Assembly: GCA_903893795.1 (NCBI GenBank) | Contig: CAITNO010000011.1 | Span: forward strand, 1 to 44,120 | Length of the DNA: 44,120 bases | Source: Candidatus Hydrogenedentota bacterium | Lineage (GTDB): Bacteria; Hydrogenedentota; Hydrogenedentia; Hydrogenedentales; CAITNO01 | Direction: 5' to 3' | Shown: positions 1-9,242 of the stretch, in pieces | Layout of the letters: every line of letters starts with the position of its first letter | Position numbering within the stretch: the stretch's first letter is position 1 | The notes under the pieces: generated by a model | Told to the model about the DNA's origin: nothing | Database searches by the model: none | Seen by the model: the letters and a program-made list of their open reading frames with translations, nothing else | Made by a program: the position numbers and the translations under genes

Positions 1-16
1 CCCCCCTCAAGGGGGG
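1..16. other. Hairpin at window edge
   Basis: Six C, a four-base TCAA loop and six G form a perfect short stem-loop. There is no following T-run, so it is only a possible terminator of a gene lying before the window. Just after it, around 45-70, the ten-base unit gcaccatcgt is duplicated in tandem. Confidence 0.3.
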
Positions 17-72
17 ACCTTGTGGAACAGTGCCGCATCCTTTCGTTGCACCATCGTGCACCATCGTGCAAT

Positions 73-103
73 TTGACCCGTCCCCCCAATACCTCCATCA
101 TAT
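73..103 (+). promoter_or_regulatory. Possible sigma70-like promoter of the DUF6259 gene
   Basis: TTGACC at 73-78 is a good -35. The best -10 is TCATAT at about 98-103 with a long spacer of 19 bases. It lies about 30 bases before the gene start at 132. The spacing is not ideal, so this is tentative. Confidence 0.35.
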
Positions 104-131
104 TGCCTCAAGCACAAGGAGCAAATACCCC

Positions 132-2474
132 ATGAACCTCGGACACACTTCAGCGCTGGTGGCCATGTCCTGCCTGGCCGCATTCATGCCCGGCACCCAT
201 GCCCAGCAGCATGTGCCTCTCGTGGTGACCAACTCCCACTACCGCATGGAACTGGACGGCACCAACGGCGACCTCGTCTCCCTCAGCTCGAACGGCCGCG
301 AGTTGGTCCAGAAAGGCTCGGCTCCCCGTCCGCTGTTCAGCCTGCGCTTTCACCTGGCAGATGCCGGGACGCTGGATCTGAACGCGTTGAGCGCCAAGTC
401 GTTCTCCTCCGAGCGGGTACAGGACAAGCAGGGCCAGACCGTGCTCCATCTCGACTATAGAGAACTGGACGGCCGGCCCGTGCTCGACTACAGCGAAATA
501 GACGGCAAGCCCGTCTCGGTTCGCGTCACCGTGCGCTGCCCCAAGGATGACCCCAACACGTACTGGTCCCTGTCCGTGGACAACGGCACCGGGCTTCCGC
601 TGGAGCACATTGACTTTCCCACGGTAGTCACGCCCAACGACCTGAAAGGCACCGGCGGCGATGCAAAACTCTTCTGGCCGGGCATGGAAGGCGTCGAGGT
701 GGAGGACATGGCCCTGCGCGAAAGCTTCTGGTGGAAATGGCGGCCCATTGAGCATCCCGCCATGGGCTGGCTCGGCCTCTATCCCTCCGCCTGCCCCATG
801 CAGTTCATGGCCTATTACACGCCGCAGGCGGGCCTCTACATCGCCGCCCATGACGTCGATTCCAACCCCAAGGGCATCGAGTACCACGCCCATCCGGCTG
901 GCGGCATCTTCCTCGACTACCGCCTCTTTCCTGGGCCCGTCTGGGACAAGCACTACGCCATGCCCTACGAGATGGTGGTGGGCGTGTTCCAGGGCGACTG
1001 GTACGATGCAGCCGACCGCTACCGCACCTGGCTCGACCATTCCGCCATGCCCCGTCCCAAGAAACTTGAGGACAATCCCGCGCGTCCCGACTGGTTTGAG
1101 CAGTCGCCCATCATCGTGACCTATCCCGTGCGCGGCACCAAAGACCTGGGCGACATGAAGCCCAACGAATACTTCCCCTACACCAAGGCGCTGCCCGTGC
1201 TCGATTCCCTGTCCAAGCAGTTTGACAGCAAGGTGCTGGCGCTGCTCATGCACTGGGAGGGCAGCGCGCCTTGGGCACCGCCCTATTGCTGGCCGCCCTA
1301 CGGCGGCGCGGAGGATTTCCAGAACTTTGTGGACGCCCTGCACGCCAAGGGCAACCTGGCAGGCGTCTATGCGAGCGGCACGGGATACACGCTGCACAGC
1401 AACACCGACCCCACCTTCAACCGCGAGCAGGAATTCGCCGACAAGCACCTCGTCGACATCGTCACGCAGGCCCCCGACGGCAAGCCCGCCGACAACGGCG
1501 TCTGCGCCGGGCCCAACGCCCAGCGCATCGGCTACGACATGTGCCCGGCCAACGAATGGGTCAAGGACGTCGTCGCCGACGAGGTGGCCAAGGTGCTGCC
1601 CTCCGGCGTGGACTACATGCAGTACTTCGACCAGAATCTGGGCGGTTCTTGCTGCCGCTGCTATGCCAAGACCCACGGCCATCCCGCCGGGCCCGGCATC
1701 TGGCAGAATCACGCCATGATCGACATCTACCGCAGGCTCCAGGAACTGGTCGTGCGCAGCGGGCACAAGACGCTCATCGGGTGCGAGGCCGCCGCCGCCG
1801 AACCCTTCATCCCCTACTTGCTCTTCAACGACAACCGCTTCCACCTGAACCTGCACGCGGGCACGCCCGTGCCGGCCTACGCCTTTGTAAACCACGAATA
1901 CCTCAACAACTTCATGGGCAACCAGAACGCCGTTGGGGCCTTTGTGGACATCGCCAAGTCCCCCCTTAACCTGCACCAGCGCGTGGCCATGTCCTTTGTG
2001 GAGGGCGACCTGCTCACCGCGATACTCAAGGGCGGCGGCAAACTCTGCTGGGAGTGGGGCAGTTCCTGGGACACGCCGGGGCCCGACCATGAGTCGGTGG
2101 TCACGCTCATGCGCAACCTGAACGCCTGGCGCCAGGGCGCGGGCAAGCCCTACCTGCTCTACGGCCGCATGCTCAAGCCCTGGCCGGTCACCGGCGACCA
2201 TGACATTCCCATGCAGACCCCGAGAAACCAGCAGATCCATTTCCGGTCCGTGTCCACCTCACGCTGGGAATACAAGGGAAAGACCGCCCAGTTCCTGGTG
2301 AACTACACTCCCGAAGCGCAGAAGGTCAGCGTGCAGGTTTCCGGCGACACCAAAGGTCTTCGCGTGATATCGGCCGCCGCCCCGGGCGAACAAACCACGC
2401 CCGCGACCGTGCAGCAGGACGGCACGCTGCCGGTGGCGCTGCCCCCGTTGTCGGCAGTGATGCTGGAGGAGTAG
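132..2474 (+). CDS. Secreted DUF6259-like putative glycoside hydrolase
   Basis: A 780-residue exported protein. I start it at 132 because AAGGAG lies ten bases upstream and the new N-terminus is a signal peptide (hydrophobic core about residues 7-20, ending GTHAQ). The first 300 residues look like a beta-sandwich domain of the kind that precedes catalytic TIM barrels. Residues of about 320-650 resemble a barrel, with the motif YMQYFDQN offering a candidate catalytic Asp. A short C-terminal beta domain follows and ends PPLSAVMLEE. The layout matches DUF6259-type proteins, which are assumed to act on polysaccharides or glycoproteins; substrate is unknown. The gene stands alone on its strand and faces the transporter downstream. 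A Cys-rich patch (GGSCCRCY) right after the candidate catalytic site is unusual and may bind metal or form disulfides. Confidence 0.75.
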   Translation: MNLGHTSALVAMSCLAAFMPGTHAQQHVPLVVTNSHYRMELDGTNGDLVSLSSNGRELVQKGSAPRPLFSLRFHLADAGTLDLNALSAKSFSSERVQDKQGQTVLHLDYRELDGRPVLDYSEIDGKPVSVRVTVRCPKDDPNTYWSLSVDNGTGLPLEHIDFPTVVTPNDLKGTGGDAKLFWPGMEGVEVEDMALRESFWWKWRPIEHPAMGWLGLYPSACPMQFMAYYTPQAGLYIAAHDVDSNPKGIEYHAHPAGGIFLDYRLFPGPVWDKHYAMPYEMVVGVFQGDWYDAADRYRTWLDHSAMPRPKKLEDNPARPDWFEQSPIIVTYPVRGTKDLGDMKPNEYFPYTKALPVLDSLSKQFDSKVLALLMHWEGSAPWAPPYCWPPYGGAEDFQNFVDALHAKGNLAGVYASGTGYTLHSNTDPTFNREQEFADKHLVDIVTQAPDGKPADNGVCAGPNAQRIGYDMCPANEWVKDVVADEVAKVLPSGVDYMQYFDQNLGGSCCRCYAKTHGHPAGPGIWQNHAMIDIYRRLQELVVRSGHKTLIGCEAAAAEPFIPYLLFNDNRFHLNLHAGTPVPAYAFVNHEYLNNFMGNQNAVGAFVDIAKSPLNLHQRVAMSFVEGDLLTAILKGGGKLCWEWGSSWDTPGPDHESVVTLMRNLNAWRQGAGKPYLLYGRMLKPWPVTGDHDIPMQTPRNQQIHFRSVSTSRWEYKGKTAQFLVNYTPEAQKVSVQVSGDTKGLRVISAAAPGEQTTPATVQQDGTLPVALPPLSAVMLEE

Positions 2475-2608
2475 AAAGTCGAGGAATTCAGAAGTCAGAA
2501 TCCAGAATAGGCGACAAGAAGCAAGGCACCGATACCTGGTCCCATTGTTTAAGACTTGATATGTTTCGGTCTTCCCTTCTGGATTCTAGATTCTGGCTTC
2601 CTTCCGGC
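2475..2608. other. Convergent intergenic gap with degenerate inverted TCCAGAAT-like motifs
   Basis: The gap separates two convergent genes. Near its left end is gaattcagaagtcagaatcc and near its right end is ttctggattctagattctgg, roughly reverse complements of each other. They could form a bidirectional terminator or be a simple-sequence repeat. No gene is visible here. Confidence 0.4.
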
Positions 2609-4117
2609 TCAGTCTCCCAGCCCCGCGTTCCTGTCACCCCCATTGCGCAGCAGCGTGAAGGGCGAGAAGAAGATCTGCCGTATCCCTGCGACGGTGGATA
2701 TCTGCCGCAGGTTGCGGGCAATCTCGGCCAGCGCCTCCTGCCGCACTTCCGACTCCTTCACCGTGCCCTTTTCCCGTACCGACAACAGCCGGTGCAGGGA
2801 GTACAACCCCAGCACAAAGGCGATTAAGAAAATAAAATCCAGCCCCGACACGTTCATCGTCGGGATTTCCCGCGCCGTGTCCGTTCCAGTGATGAAGGAC
2901 AGTTTCATCGACAGCACCAGGTGCCTGGCGCCAAACCAGTCCGCGGCAAAGCCGGCGATGATGGGCGCCACCGTCGCCGCAACGCCCGTGACCAGCCCGT
3001 TTACGGCCAGATAGGCACCCGCCTGCCCGTAGGGCGCCAGCTTGAACGCCAGATTGCCGCCGCACAGCGTCACCCCGGCGGTGCCGATGCCGGCGACCAC
3101 ATGCACAATCACCAGCAGCGGGATGGTCAGCATATAACGGTCGGGCATGGTGGTGAACGGCCAGATCAGCAGGGAGAAGGTGAAGAGCGGCACGGCCACC
3201 AGCAGTACCGACTTGTTGGAGAACTGGTCCGCCATGGCCGCCCAGTACCGGAAGAAGCCCACATTGACCAACTGGCTGAACACGGCCAACCCAATGACCC
3301 AGGACATGCTCATGCCCAGCCGCTGGAGCAGGTAGACCGAAAAGAAAGGCGTGGCAAAGTTGAACGCAAGATTCCACGAGGTGAGGAAAACGAGCAGTTT
3401 TCGGAAATTGCGGTCATGCAGCGGCGCGCGCAGCGCCTTGAAAAAGCCTTCGCCGTTGGGTTCGGGCATTCGGGGTTCGGGCGTGCGCAGCAGGTAGTAG
3501 TTGCTCAGCATGCCGCAGACCAGCGCCGCGAGAAAGATGAGCGTGTAGCTGCCGCCCGCGCCGCCGGGCAGTCCCGGCTCCCGTTTCCAATAGTCCACGG
3601 CGAAGCCGCCCGCCAGGCTGATCAGTGCGCCCACCAGCGTGGCATAGGACATGCGCCGCGAAAACAGGTTGATCAGGCGCCGCTCCGGCACCAGGTCGCG
3701 GACCCACGAGTTGAACGCGCAGCCGCAGATGTTGTTCAGCGCGTAGCTCAGGAAAAGAACGACCACAAGGATGGGGAGCAGATGCTTGTCCGGGACCAGT
3801 AGGGGAAGAAAGGCGATGAGTAGCCACGCGCCGCGGCCCATGAACGCGGTGGTCACCACGATGGCCTTGCGCAGGCGGATGCGCTGGACAATCCACACCG
3901 CCGGTATTTGCACGGCCATGGCCAGCGGACCCATCCCGCAGAGCAGACCGATGACCGTGTTGGACGCGCCGTGGGCCAGGGCAAAGCCGACCAGAAAGGC
4001 CCCCGAGGTCAGCACGGTCATGGTCTGGCTGAACACGGCATCAAGCACCAGGGTCCAAAGACCCCGGCTGATGTCAGCTTCATCCAGTTGCGGTTTGGGC
4101 AGAAACGATTGAAACAT
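2609..4117 (-). CDS. Major facilitator superfamily (MFS) transporter
   Basis: A 502-residue integral membrane protein with about twelve hydrophobic segments in two sets of six, as expected for MFS carriers. The first begins near residue 25 and the last lies around 440-460 (FIFLIAFVLGLYSLHRLLSV). The length is a little above the usual 400-450 because of extended loops, including a Pro/Gly-rich loop near residue 190, and a charged cytoplasmic tail. The substrate cannot be read from sequence; its position beside a glycosidase and an epimerase makes a sugar or sugar derivative plausible, but that is inference. The start at 4117 has only a weak GGGAA ribosome-binding site and sits against the palindrome tgggaattccca. 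The gene is divergent from the exosortase operon across a gap of about 250 bases. Confidence 0.85.
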   Translation of the reverse strand: MFQSFLPKPQLDEADISRGLWTLVLDAVFSQTMTVLTSGAFLVGFALAHGASNTVIGLLCGMGPLAMAVQIPAVWIVQRIRLRKAIVVTTAFMGRGAWLLIAFLPLLVPDKHLLPILVVVLFLSYALNNICGCAFNSWVRDLVPERRLINLFSRRMSYATLVGALISLAGGFAVDYWKREPGLPGGAGGSYTLIFLAALVCGMLSNYYLLRTPEPRMPEPNGEGFFKALRAPLHDRNFRKLLVFLTSWNLAFNFATPFFSVYLLQRLGMSMSWVIGLAVFSQLVNVGFFRYWAAMADQFSNKSVLLVAVPLFTFSLLIWPFTTMPDRYMLTIPLLVIVHVVAGIGTAGVTLCGGNLAFKLAPYGQAGAYLAVNGLVTGVAATVAPIIAGFAADWFGARHLVLSMKLSFITGTDTAREIPTMNVSGLDFIFLIAFVLGLYSLHRLLSVREKGTVKESEVRQEALAEIARNLRQISTVAGIRQIFFSPFTLLRNGGDRNAGLGD

Positions 4118-4366
4118 GGGAATTCCCAGGGGGCAAATGAGGCATTCACAGAGCAGGCAACGAGACTATTCTACCATCAGCGCCGTTGTCCGTGTCCGAT
4201 GCCGTCTTCAATCCCCCCGCTCCCAGATTCGTTCCCACCCCGACTTATGCCTGTGTTGTTGCCGCGCCTTGCCAGACCCAAGACCCCAGACCCTTGACCC
4301 ATTGATTTGCGCCACTCCGTGGCGGCTTGCTATCCTTGGGGGCTGATTATTCCACAGGATTCCCCA

Positions 4367-5329
4367 ATGTCCGAAACACCCCAGCATAGCGAGGAAACGC
4401 ACGCCGAACGCCGCGAGTCGCGGCGGCGCATTGTCGGCTTTGTGGGGGTGTTTGTGACCACCATGCTCCTCCTGCTAACGGCCTACCGCTACGCCATTCC
4501 CACGCCCTACAACGACTGGTATCTGTTTCACGTGGCCCGGGACACCTCCTGGGTGCTGGGCAAAATCGGCCACAGTTCGACGCTGGAGAAGCGCTCCCTG
4601 CGCGAGTTTGCCCCGCGGCAGGTGCGGGCCACGTTGCAGGCGTGGCGGGCCGGCCGCGACACGGCCACGCCCGAGGAAATCGCCGCGGCGTCCAACGATC
4701 CGCTCACTCCCTGGGAAAAATGGTTCTACCGAAGCACCGACAACCGGCGGCGCGATGCGGCGGCGCTCAAAGAATCGCAGGACCATCGGCACGACGCCGC
4801 TTCGGTCAACGGTCCGCGCGTTTCCTTCGTGCTGTTCCCCGGCATCGCCAGCGAGATAGACGAACTCCAGGAGCAACTGGACAGCAGGGCCGGCGATGCG
4901 CCGCCGGGCAAAGCGGAGATGACGCCCGAAAAGGCCGCGCTGCAGAAGCACATGGAGGACCTGCGCAAGGAGCAGCAGGCCATCTACCGGGGCGAGCGCC
5001 CGGCAGGCGACGAGAAAACCCGCCAGTTCTCCTTCATAGTCATTTCTGAATGCGGCGCCATAGAGGTCATGGCCATTTTTCTGGCTGCCGTGCTGGCCTT
5101 TCCCGCATCGTGGTGGAAACGGATTATCGGCCTGGCAACGGGCCTGCCGCTCATGTACGCCGTCAACATCTTCCGTCTCTCCGTGCTGGGCGTTATCGGC
5201 GCCCTCGACCAGGACGGCAAATGGTTCAAATTCGCCCACGAATATGTGTGGCAGGCGGTGTACATCGTCTTCGTCGTGGCGGTCTGGCTGGCCTGGGTTG
5301 AGTACATTGTTCGGAGGGAGCCGGAATGA
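4367..5329 (+). CDS. Exosortase H-like protein with a large internal insertion
   Basis: A 320-residue membrane protein. I chose the ATG at 4367 over 4307 because of an AGGA eight bases before it and a normal cytosolic N-terminus. One membrane helix lies at about residues 20-40. The C-terminal 90 residues hold the three invariant exosortase/archaeosortase residues in order: Cys229 (ECGAIEVM), Arg270 (VNIFRLSVL) and His291 (AHEYVWQ). The context around them is closest to exosortase H, a cysteine transpeptidase-like enzyme that processes C-terminal sorting signals of exported proteins. Unlike ordinary XrtH proteins (about 160-200 residues), roughly 160 hydrophilic residues (about 55-215), partly coiled-coil-like and rich in Lys/Glu/Arg, separate the first helix from the catalytic core. 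It overlaps the next gene by four bases (ATGA). No protein in this window carries an obvious sorting signal at its C-terminus. Confidence 0.75.
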   Translation: MSETPQHSEETHAERRESRRRIVGFVGVFVTTMLLLLTAYRYAIPTPYNDWYLFHVARDTSWVLGKIGHSSTLEKRSLREFAPRQVRATLQAWRAGRDTATPEEIAAASNDPLTPWEKWFYRSTDNRRRDAAALKESQDHRHDAASVNGPRVSFVLFPGIASEIDELQEQLDSRAGDAPPGKAEMTPEKAALQKHMEDLRKEQQAIYRGERPAGDEKTRQFSFIVISECGAIEVMAIFLAAVLAFPASWWKRIIGLATGLPLMYAVNIFRLSVLGVIGALDQDGKWFKFAHEYVWQAVYIVFVVAVWLAWVEYIVRREPE

Positions 5330-5922
5330 GCAAGCGGCACGGGCGCGGCCTGCTTTGGTTCTGCGTAAAATTCCTCGTCTTCGTCAGCGCGCTCATGCTG
5401 CTGTGGTGGTGGCTGGTGATGCCCGCCTACGGCTGGCTGCTCATGCAGGCCACCGGCAGCATGCTCAAGTTTGTCATGGGCGTGCCCATCGAGGGCGGGA
5501 CCATCGAGGTGAAGGGCCTCCTCAACACCGAGACCGCCCTCGTGTTTGCCATCGGGGGCCACCACCCCGCCGTGCCGCTTGCCCACCTCGTCACCAACAT
5601 CCCCCCCTATCTCGCGCTGGTGCTGGCCACCGCCGGGCTGGGCTTGTGGAAAAGGCTGCGCATCCTGTTCTACGGCACCGCAATCCTGTTCGTCTGCCAC
5701 GCCGTGTTCATCATCACCATCATGCGCTTTCAGCAGCAGTTGATGAAGGCCAGCGAGATTCCCACCGCGTTCGTGCAGTTCTTCCTGACGCTGCCCTTCC
5801 TGCTGTGGATCGCCTTCGCCTATTGGGACAAAATCACATCTGCCGCCGCGGGCGCGCAGCAGGTCCGGCCGGAAAAAGCCGCCACCGGCCCCGAAAACAC
5901 CGGAGAGGAGATATCACCATGA
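5326..5922 (+). CDS. Small integral membrane protein, likely exosortase partner
   Basis: A 198-residue protein with about four membrane segments: near residues 10-35, 85-105, 112-130 and 145-165. A loop of about 40 residues after the first helix (MLKFVMGVPIEGGTIEVKGL) is predicted to lie outside the membrane, and the last 30 residues are a polar tail. It overlaps the exosortase-like gene by four bases at its start and the epimerase gene by four bases at its end, so the three should be co-translated. Exosortase H loci often carry an adjacent membrane protein of similar size and layout, and I infer the same role here: an accessory to sorting. There is no catalytic motif I recognise. Confidence 0.6.
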   Translation: MSKRHGRGLLWFCVKFLVFVSALMLLWWWLVMPAYGWLLMQATGSMLKFVMGVPIEGGTIEVKGLLNTETALVFAIGGHHPAVPLAHLVTNIPPYLALVLATAGLGLWKRLRILFYGTAILFVCHAVFIITIMRFQQQLMKASEIPTAFVQFFLTLPFLLWIAFAYWDKITSAAAGAQQVRPEKAATGPENTGEEISP

Positions 5923-7193
5923 GTATCAAGGATCGCGTGGCGCTTGCCCACAAGGAAATGCAGGACCACCTGCTCAACGAACTGCTCCCCTTCTGGACCA
6001 CGCGCGGCGTGGACAAGGAATACGGCGGCTTCCTCACCTACCTCGACAAGGACGGCAACCCGACGGGCGAAACCCTCAAGACGCTCGTCTGCCAGTTGCG
6101 CATGATCTTCACCTCCTCGGAAATCGTCCGCAACAACCTTGACCCGCAGGGCATCTTCCTCGGCTACGCCAAGCAGGGTGTCGACTTCGTCATCAACAAC
6201 TTCTGGGACGACAAGCACGGCGGCTGGTTCTGGACCACCGAGCAGGACGGCACCCCCGCCGATCGCGCGAAGATCATGTATGGCCAGTGTTTTGGCGTCT
6301 ATGCCATGGCCGAATACGCCATGGCCTCCGGCGACCGGCGCGGCCTCGACTACGCCGTCGAGACCTACAACACGCTGAAGATCAAGGCGGCCGACGTGGT
6401 GTATGGCGGATTCGGCGAGTTCTTCGAGGAGGACTGGAGCCCCAAGCGGCCGGGCGTGTACGGCGGCGACCGCAAGGGCTACGATTGCCACATGCACCTC
6501 ATGGAGGCATTCACCAACCTCTACGAGGCCACCGGCGATTTGAAGCACCGCGAGGAAACGCAGCGCATCGTCGACCTCATTTTCAAGCGCATCATCCACC
6601 CCGAATACGGCACCGGCCAGGCCCAGTTCGCCTTCGACTGGACGCCCCTGCGCGCCATCCTCTTCAAGAACGTCTGGGGCGCCGACCGCGACGTCGAAGA
6701 GGATGAGGGCCGTCCGCTCAACAACACCTCCTTCGGCCACAACGTCGAGTTTGCCTGGCTGCTCAAACACACCATCGACATCCTCGGCCTCAACCTCGAC
6801 GACTACAGGGACAAAATCCGCAAGCTCGTCGACCACTGCGTGGCCTACGGCATCGACCGCAAGCTCGGCGGGGTCTACTGCGAAGGCCCCAACGACGGCC
6901 CGGCGCGCGAGCGCAACAAGGAATTCTGGCAGCAGGCCGAATGTCTCATCGGCCTGGCCGACGCCTACGAAATCTTCGGCGAGGAAAAGTACTGGGACGC
7001 CTACGAAAACGTCCACCGCTTCGTCATGGACGTCATGATCAACCACCCCGTCGGCGAATGGTGGCCCCTCTTCGACGAAAACAACACCCTCCTCTGGACG
7101 CACATGGCCCACGCCTGGAAAATCAACTACCACACCATGCGCAGCGCCATCCAGACCGAACGCCGCCTCGCCAAGATCCTCGCGAAGCTGTAA
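5919..7193 (+). CDS. N-acylglucosamine/cellobiose 2-epimerase family protein
   Basis: A 424-residue cytosolic enzyme of the AGE superfamily, which folds as an alpha/alpha6 barrel and epimerises sugars at C2. The start at 5919 follows GAGAGGAG with good spacing and overlaps the preceding stop by ATGA. Family landmarks are visible: WTTRGVDKEYGGF near the N-terminus, DKHGGWFW near residue 100, SFGHNVEFAWLL near 270 and WKINYHTMR near 405. The two His of the last motifs match the catalytic base/acid pair known from cellobiose 2-epimerase and AGE, so activity is likely. Cellobiose or mannobiose is as likely a substrate as N-acetylglucosamine. Its coupling to an exosortase-type pair is unusual and may point to glycan remodelling at the envelope. 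Confidence 0.85.
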   Translation: MSIKDRVALAHKEMQDHLLNELLPFWTTRGVDKEYGGFLTYLDKDGNPTGETLKTLVCQLRMIFTSSEIVRNNLDPQGIFLGYAKQGVDFVINNFWDDKHGGWFWTTEQDGTPADRAKIMYGQCFGVYAMAEYAMASGDRRGLDYAVETYNTLKIKAADVVYGGFGEFFEEDWSPKRPGVYGGDRKGYDCHMHLMEAFTNLYEATGDLKHREETQRIVDLIFKRIIHPEYGTGQAQFAFDWTPLRAILFKNVWGADRDVEEDEGRPLNNTSFGHNVEFAWLLKHTIDILGLNLDDYRDKIRKLVDHCVAYGIDRKLGGVYCEGPNDGPARERNKEFWQQAECLIGLADAYEIFGEEKYWDAYENVHRFVMDVMINHPVGEWWPLFDENNTLLWTHMAHAWKINYHTMRSAIQTERRLAKILAKL

Positions 7194-7234
7194 ACTGGGC
7201 GCTCCCGGTGGCGCATGCTTTGACGATCGCGTTC

Positions 7235-7399
7235 TCAGGAGCCCTTCAGCTTAATCGCCTTGATGATGTTGGGCAGTGAGATGATTTCCGCAACGATCAC
7301 CTGTTCTTCAATGGTCAGACCTTGAAGCATCTGTTTTGTTGCCTTTTTCAAATCGGCGTGCAGGGCATTTGACATTTCATCGATTTGTTTGTCTGTCAT
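7235..7399 (-). CDS. 54-residue hypothetical protein
   Basis: A short, charged, mostly helical protein starting MTDKQIDEMSNALHADLKKA and ending IIKAIKLKGS. I use the ATG at 7399 rather than an earlier one because GAGGATG lies about ten bases upstream and the start then falls just after the stop of the preceding gene at 7425. It shows no membrane segment or Cys. It is the last gene of the - strand operon. I do not recognise the family; heptad-like hydrophobic spacing suggests a small coiled coil or regulatory peptide. Confidence 0.45.
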   Translation of the reverse strand: MTDKQIDEMSNALHADLKKATKQMLQGLTIEEQVIVAEIISLPNIIKAIKLKGS

Positions 7400-7424
7400 T
7401 TTTCGCTCATCCTCTTGTTTGTTT

Positions 7425-9242
7425 TCAGCCGGCAGGAGGGATAATTCCGCCTGCGGCACTTACGCTCAGACACAGTATCCGCACTTCACCGGGCGGCACG
7501 CAAAATGTGACTTGGGCCGGGTCCAGTTCCTGGTCGGAGTCCGCGCCCCAAAGCACGGCTTGAATAACTTTGTGCCCGCTGCGGGTCTCCACGGTGACGG
7601 TCTGTTCGGCGGCCGCGTCGATGACCGGCGCTTCGCGGAAGGTTTTGGTGATACCCTCATTATTCACCACCGTGATTACCCATCCGGTTTCCGTGCGGCT
7701 GTAGAGGGTTTCGACACGGCCGGAAACCGTGAAAGGGATGAGGTCGCGCGTTAGCGCCGCCAGTGCCTTGGACAGGGGGCGCTCCGCGGTGGGCTGTTCC
7801 GCTTTCGATGAAGCCAGCACAAACACTTCGCCTTTGCCATAGGGCACCCGCGCCTCGCCATTGGGCGCCGGTGTGCCCAGCTTCCCGGCTATTTCCTTCG
7901 GAAGCAGCCCGCGCGCCTTGTCTGCCTCGTCGAGCAAAAGCGTGCCGCCGCCTGAAACGTATTGGCCCAGTTTTTCCGCAAGCCCGCTGTCGGGCGCAAA
8001 CTCGCCCACCGGAACAAGGACCGGATAGCTGCGCAACACTTCGGCCGATACGTTGGCGAGCAAAACATCGGCGACATCGCCGCAGGGGGAGGCCACCAGC
8101 CTGAGCGCTTCGGTGTGCATGTATTCCGGGTCTTTCCAGGCAGGATTTCCCGGTTGCCGGTCGGGCCGTTCGGGTTGATCGGGGTCGCCCAGACTGCCTG
8201 GAAACAGGACGTTTAACGCGTCCAGAATGCGCTGGTCGCCCGGCGTGTAGGGGAAGGCGTCCCAAGACAGTTTCTTGCCGAAACCCGGGTAGATGCCGTG
8301 GTCGAAGGGCAGCAGCAGGGCAACGGGTGCATAGGCAATTCCCCGGTCTGGATGGCGGCGGGTGAAGCGGTAGAATTGGGCCGCCTTTTCCCCCAGCGAC
8401 GACAGGGGCAGTGTGCCGTCCGGTCCCGGTTCCTGCGACTTGAAACAGTTCAGCCAGCCGCCTTCGGCGACCACCACGTTTGCCCCGGCCATGTATGCCG
8501 TGTAATAGGTTCGCGTGTGCAGGCTAAGCGAATGGCCGTGTTTCGGTCCCGAATTGTCCCCCCAGGTGCGGTTCGGGTTTTCGTCAAACATGGAGGGGCC
8601 GTACCAAGAGGAAAAGTCGATAAGCCAGGGCTTGCCGTACTGGCGGGCGGCGCCGCGCGTGAAAGCGATGTGCATCTGGATGCTGTTGATGTTCTCGCCG
8701 ACCTCGCTTCCCACCACGTCGCAGCCCCATTCACAGGCGTAGTGCTGGTAACAGTAGTGGCCGTTGACTGAGACGAAGCAGGCGCGTTGCTCCGCGGTCG
8801 CCTTTGCCAGTGCGTCCTCGCGCAGGTGGAGGTAATAACGCCGCACGCAGTCGAGGGCTTCGGCGCGGCTTTGGGGGGGCGCGGGATAGCCGCCAAAGTG
8901 TTTGTATCCCGCACCGTCGGGCTGCCCGTTCTTGAGGTTGTGGAAGGAGTATTCCCATTCGCCCACACCGCATTGGACGGGCTCCGGGTCGGCGATGGGC
9001 GTTTTCTCCAGCGTGCGCGCATGGGGCGCGCTGCCGCCGCCGCCGCCGAGGGTGAACCAGAAAGGCCGGCCCTGCACAGGAATGCAGCGGGCCGGACCGG
9101 AGGCAAGCGTTGCGTGGGTCGGCGGTTCGAGCGGTGCGGCCGGGAGCGCAGGGGCGCATAGCACACCAGGCAACACGGCCGTGAGAATCAGCAGATTGTG
9201 CATCCACTCTGGAGTGGGTGTTCTTTTTCTGCGGTCATTCAT
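7425..9242 (-). CDS. Exported putative TIM-barrel glycosidase-like protein
   Basis: A 605-residue protein. The start at 9242 is chosen because AGGGGAA lies about six bases upstream and the N-terminus is a signal peptide (core LLILTAVLPGVLCAPALPAAP). The middle shows barrel-like features: ACEWGCDVVGSEVGENINSIQ, PWLIDFSSWYGPS and NVVVAEGGWLNCFKS, with Glu residues at plausible strand ends. From about residue 400 the text PVLVPVGEFAPDSGLAEKLGQYVSGGGTLLLDE resembles the glutamine-amidotransferase-like domain that follows the barrel in GH42-type enzymes. A short beta domain ends the protein. Function is therefore probably glycan hydrolysis, with unknown substrate. Its start overlaps the end of the RAYT gene by eight bases, so its ribosome-binding site lies inside the transposase reading frame. 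Confidence 0.6.
   Translation of the reverse strand: MNDRRKRTPTPEWMHNLLILTAVLPGVLCAPALPAAPLEPPTHATLASGPARCIPVQGRPFWFTLGGGGGSAPHARTLEKTPIADPEPVQCGVGEWEYSFHNLKNGQPDGAGYKHFGGYPAPPQSRAEALDCVRRYYLHLREDALAKATAEQRACFVSVNGHYCYQHYACEWGCDVVGSEVGENINSIQMHIAFTRGAARQYGKPWLIDFSSWYGPSMFDENPNRTWGDNSGPKHGHSLSLHTRTYYTAYMAGANVVVAEGGWLNCFKSQEPGPDGTLPLSSLGEKAAQFYRFTRRHPDRGIAYAPVALLLPFDHGIYPGFGKKLSWDAFPYTPGDQRILDALNVLFPGSLGDPDQPERPDRQPGNPAWKDPEYMHTEALRLVASPCGDVADVLLANVSAEVLRSYPVLVPVGEFAPDSGLAEKLGQYVSGGGTLLLDEADKARGLLPKEIAGKLGTPAPNGEARVPYGKGEVFVLASSKAEQPTAERPLSKALAALTRDLIPFTVSGRVETLYSRTETGWVITVVNNEGITKTFREAPVIDAAAEQTVTVETRSGHKVIQAVLWGADSDQELDPAQVTFCVPPGEVRILCLSVSAAGGIIPPAG

Noticed and set aside
150..2240. A 696-codon open frame antisense to the DUF6259 gene
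   Set aside because: It mirrors the codon bias of the real gene, is rich in His/Val/Gly repeats and has no recognisable domain or ribosome-binding site. The same applies to other long antisense frames at 5820-7133, 10784-12376, 12529-14022, 21023-22126, 25024-26730, 31153-32655 and 40618-42042.
4307..4366. N-terminal extension of the exosortase-like protein
   Set aside because: The ATG at 4367 has a better ribosome-binding site and the extra 20 residues look like untranslated leader.
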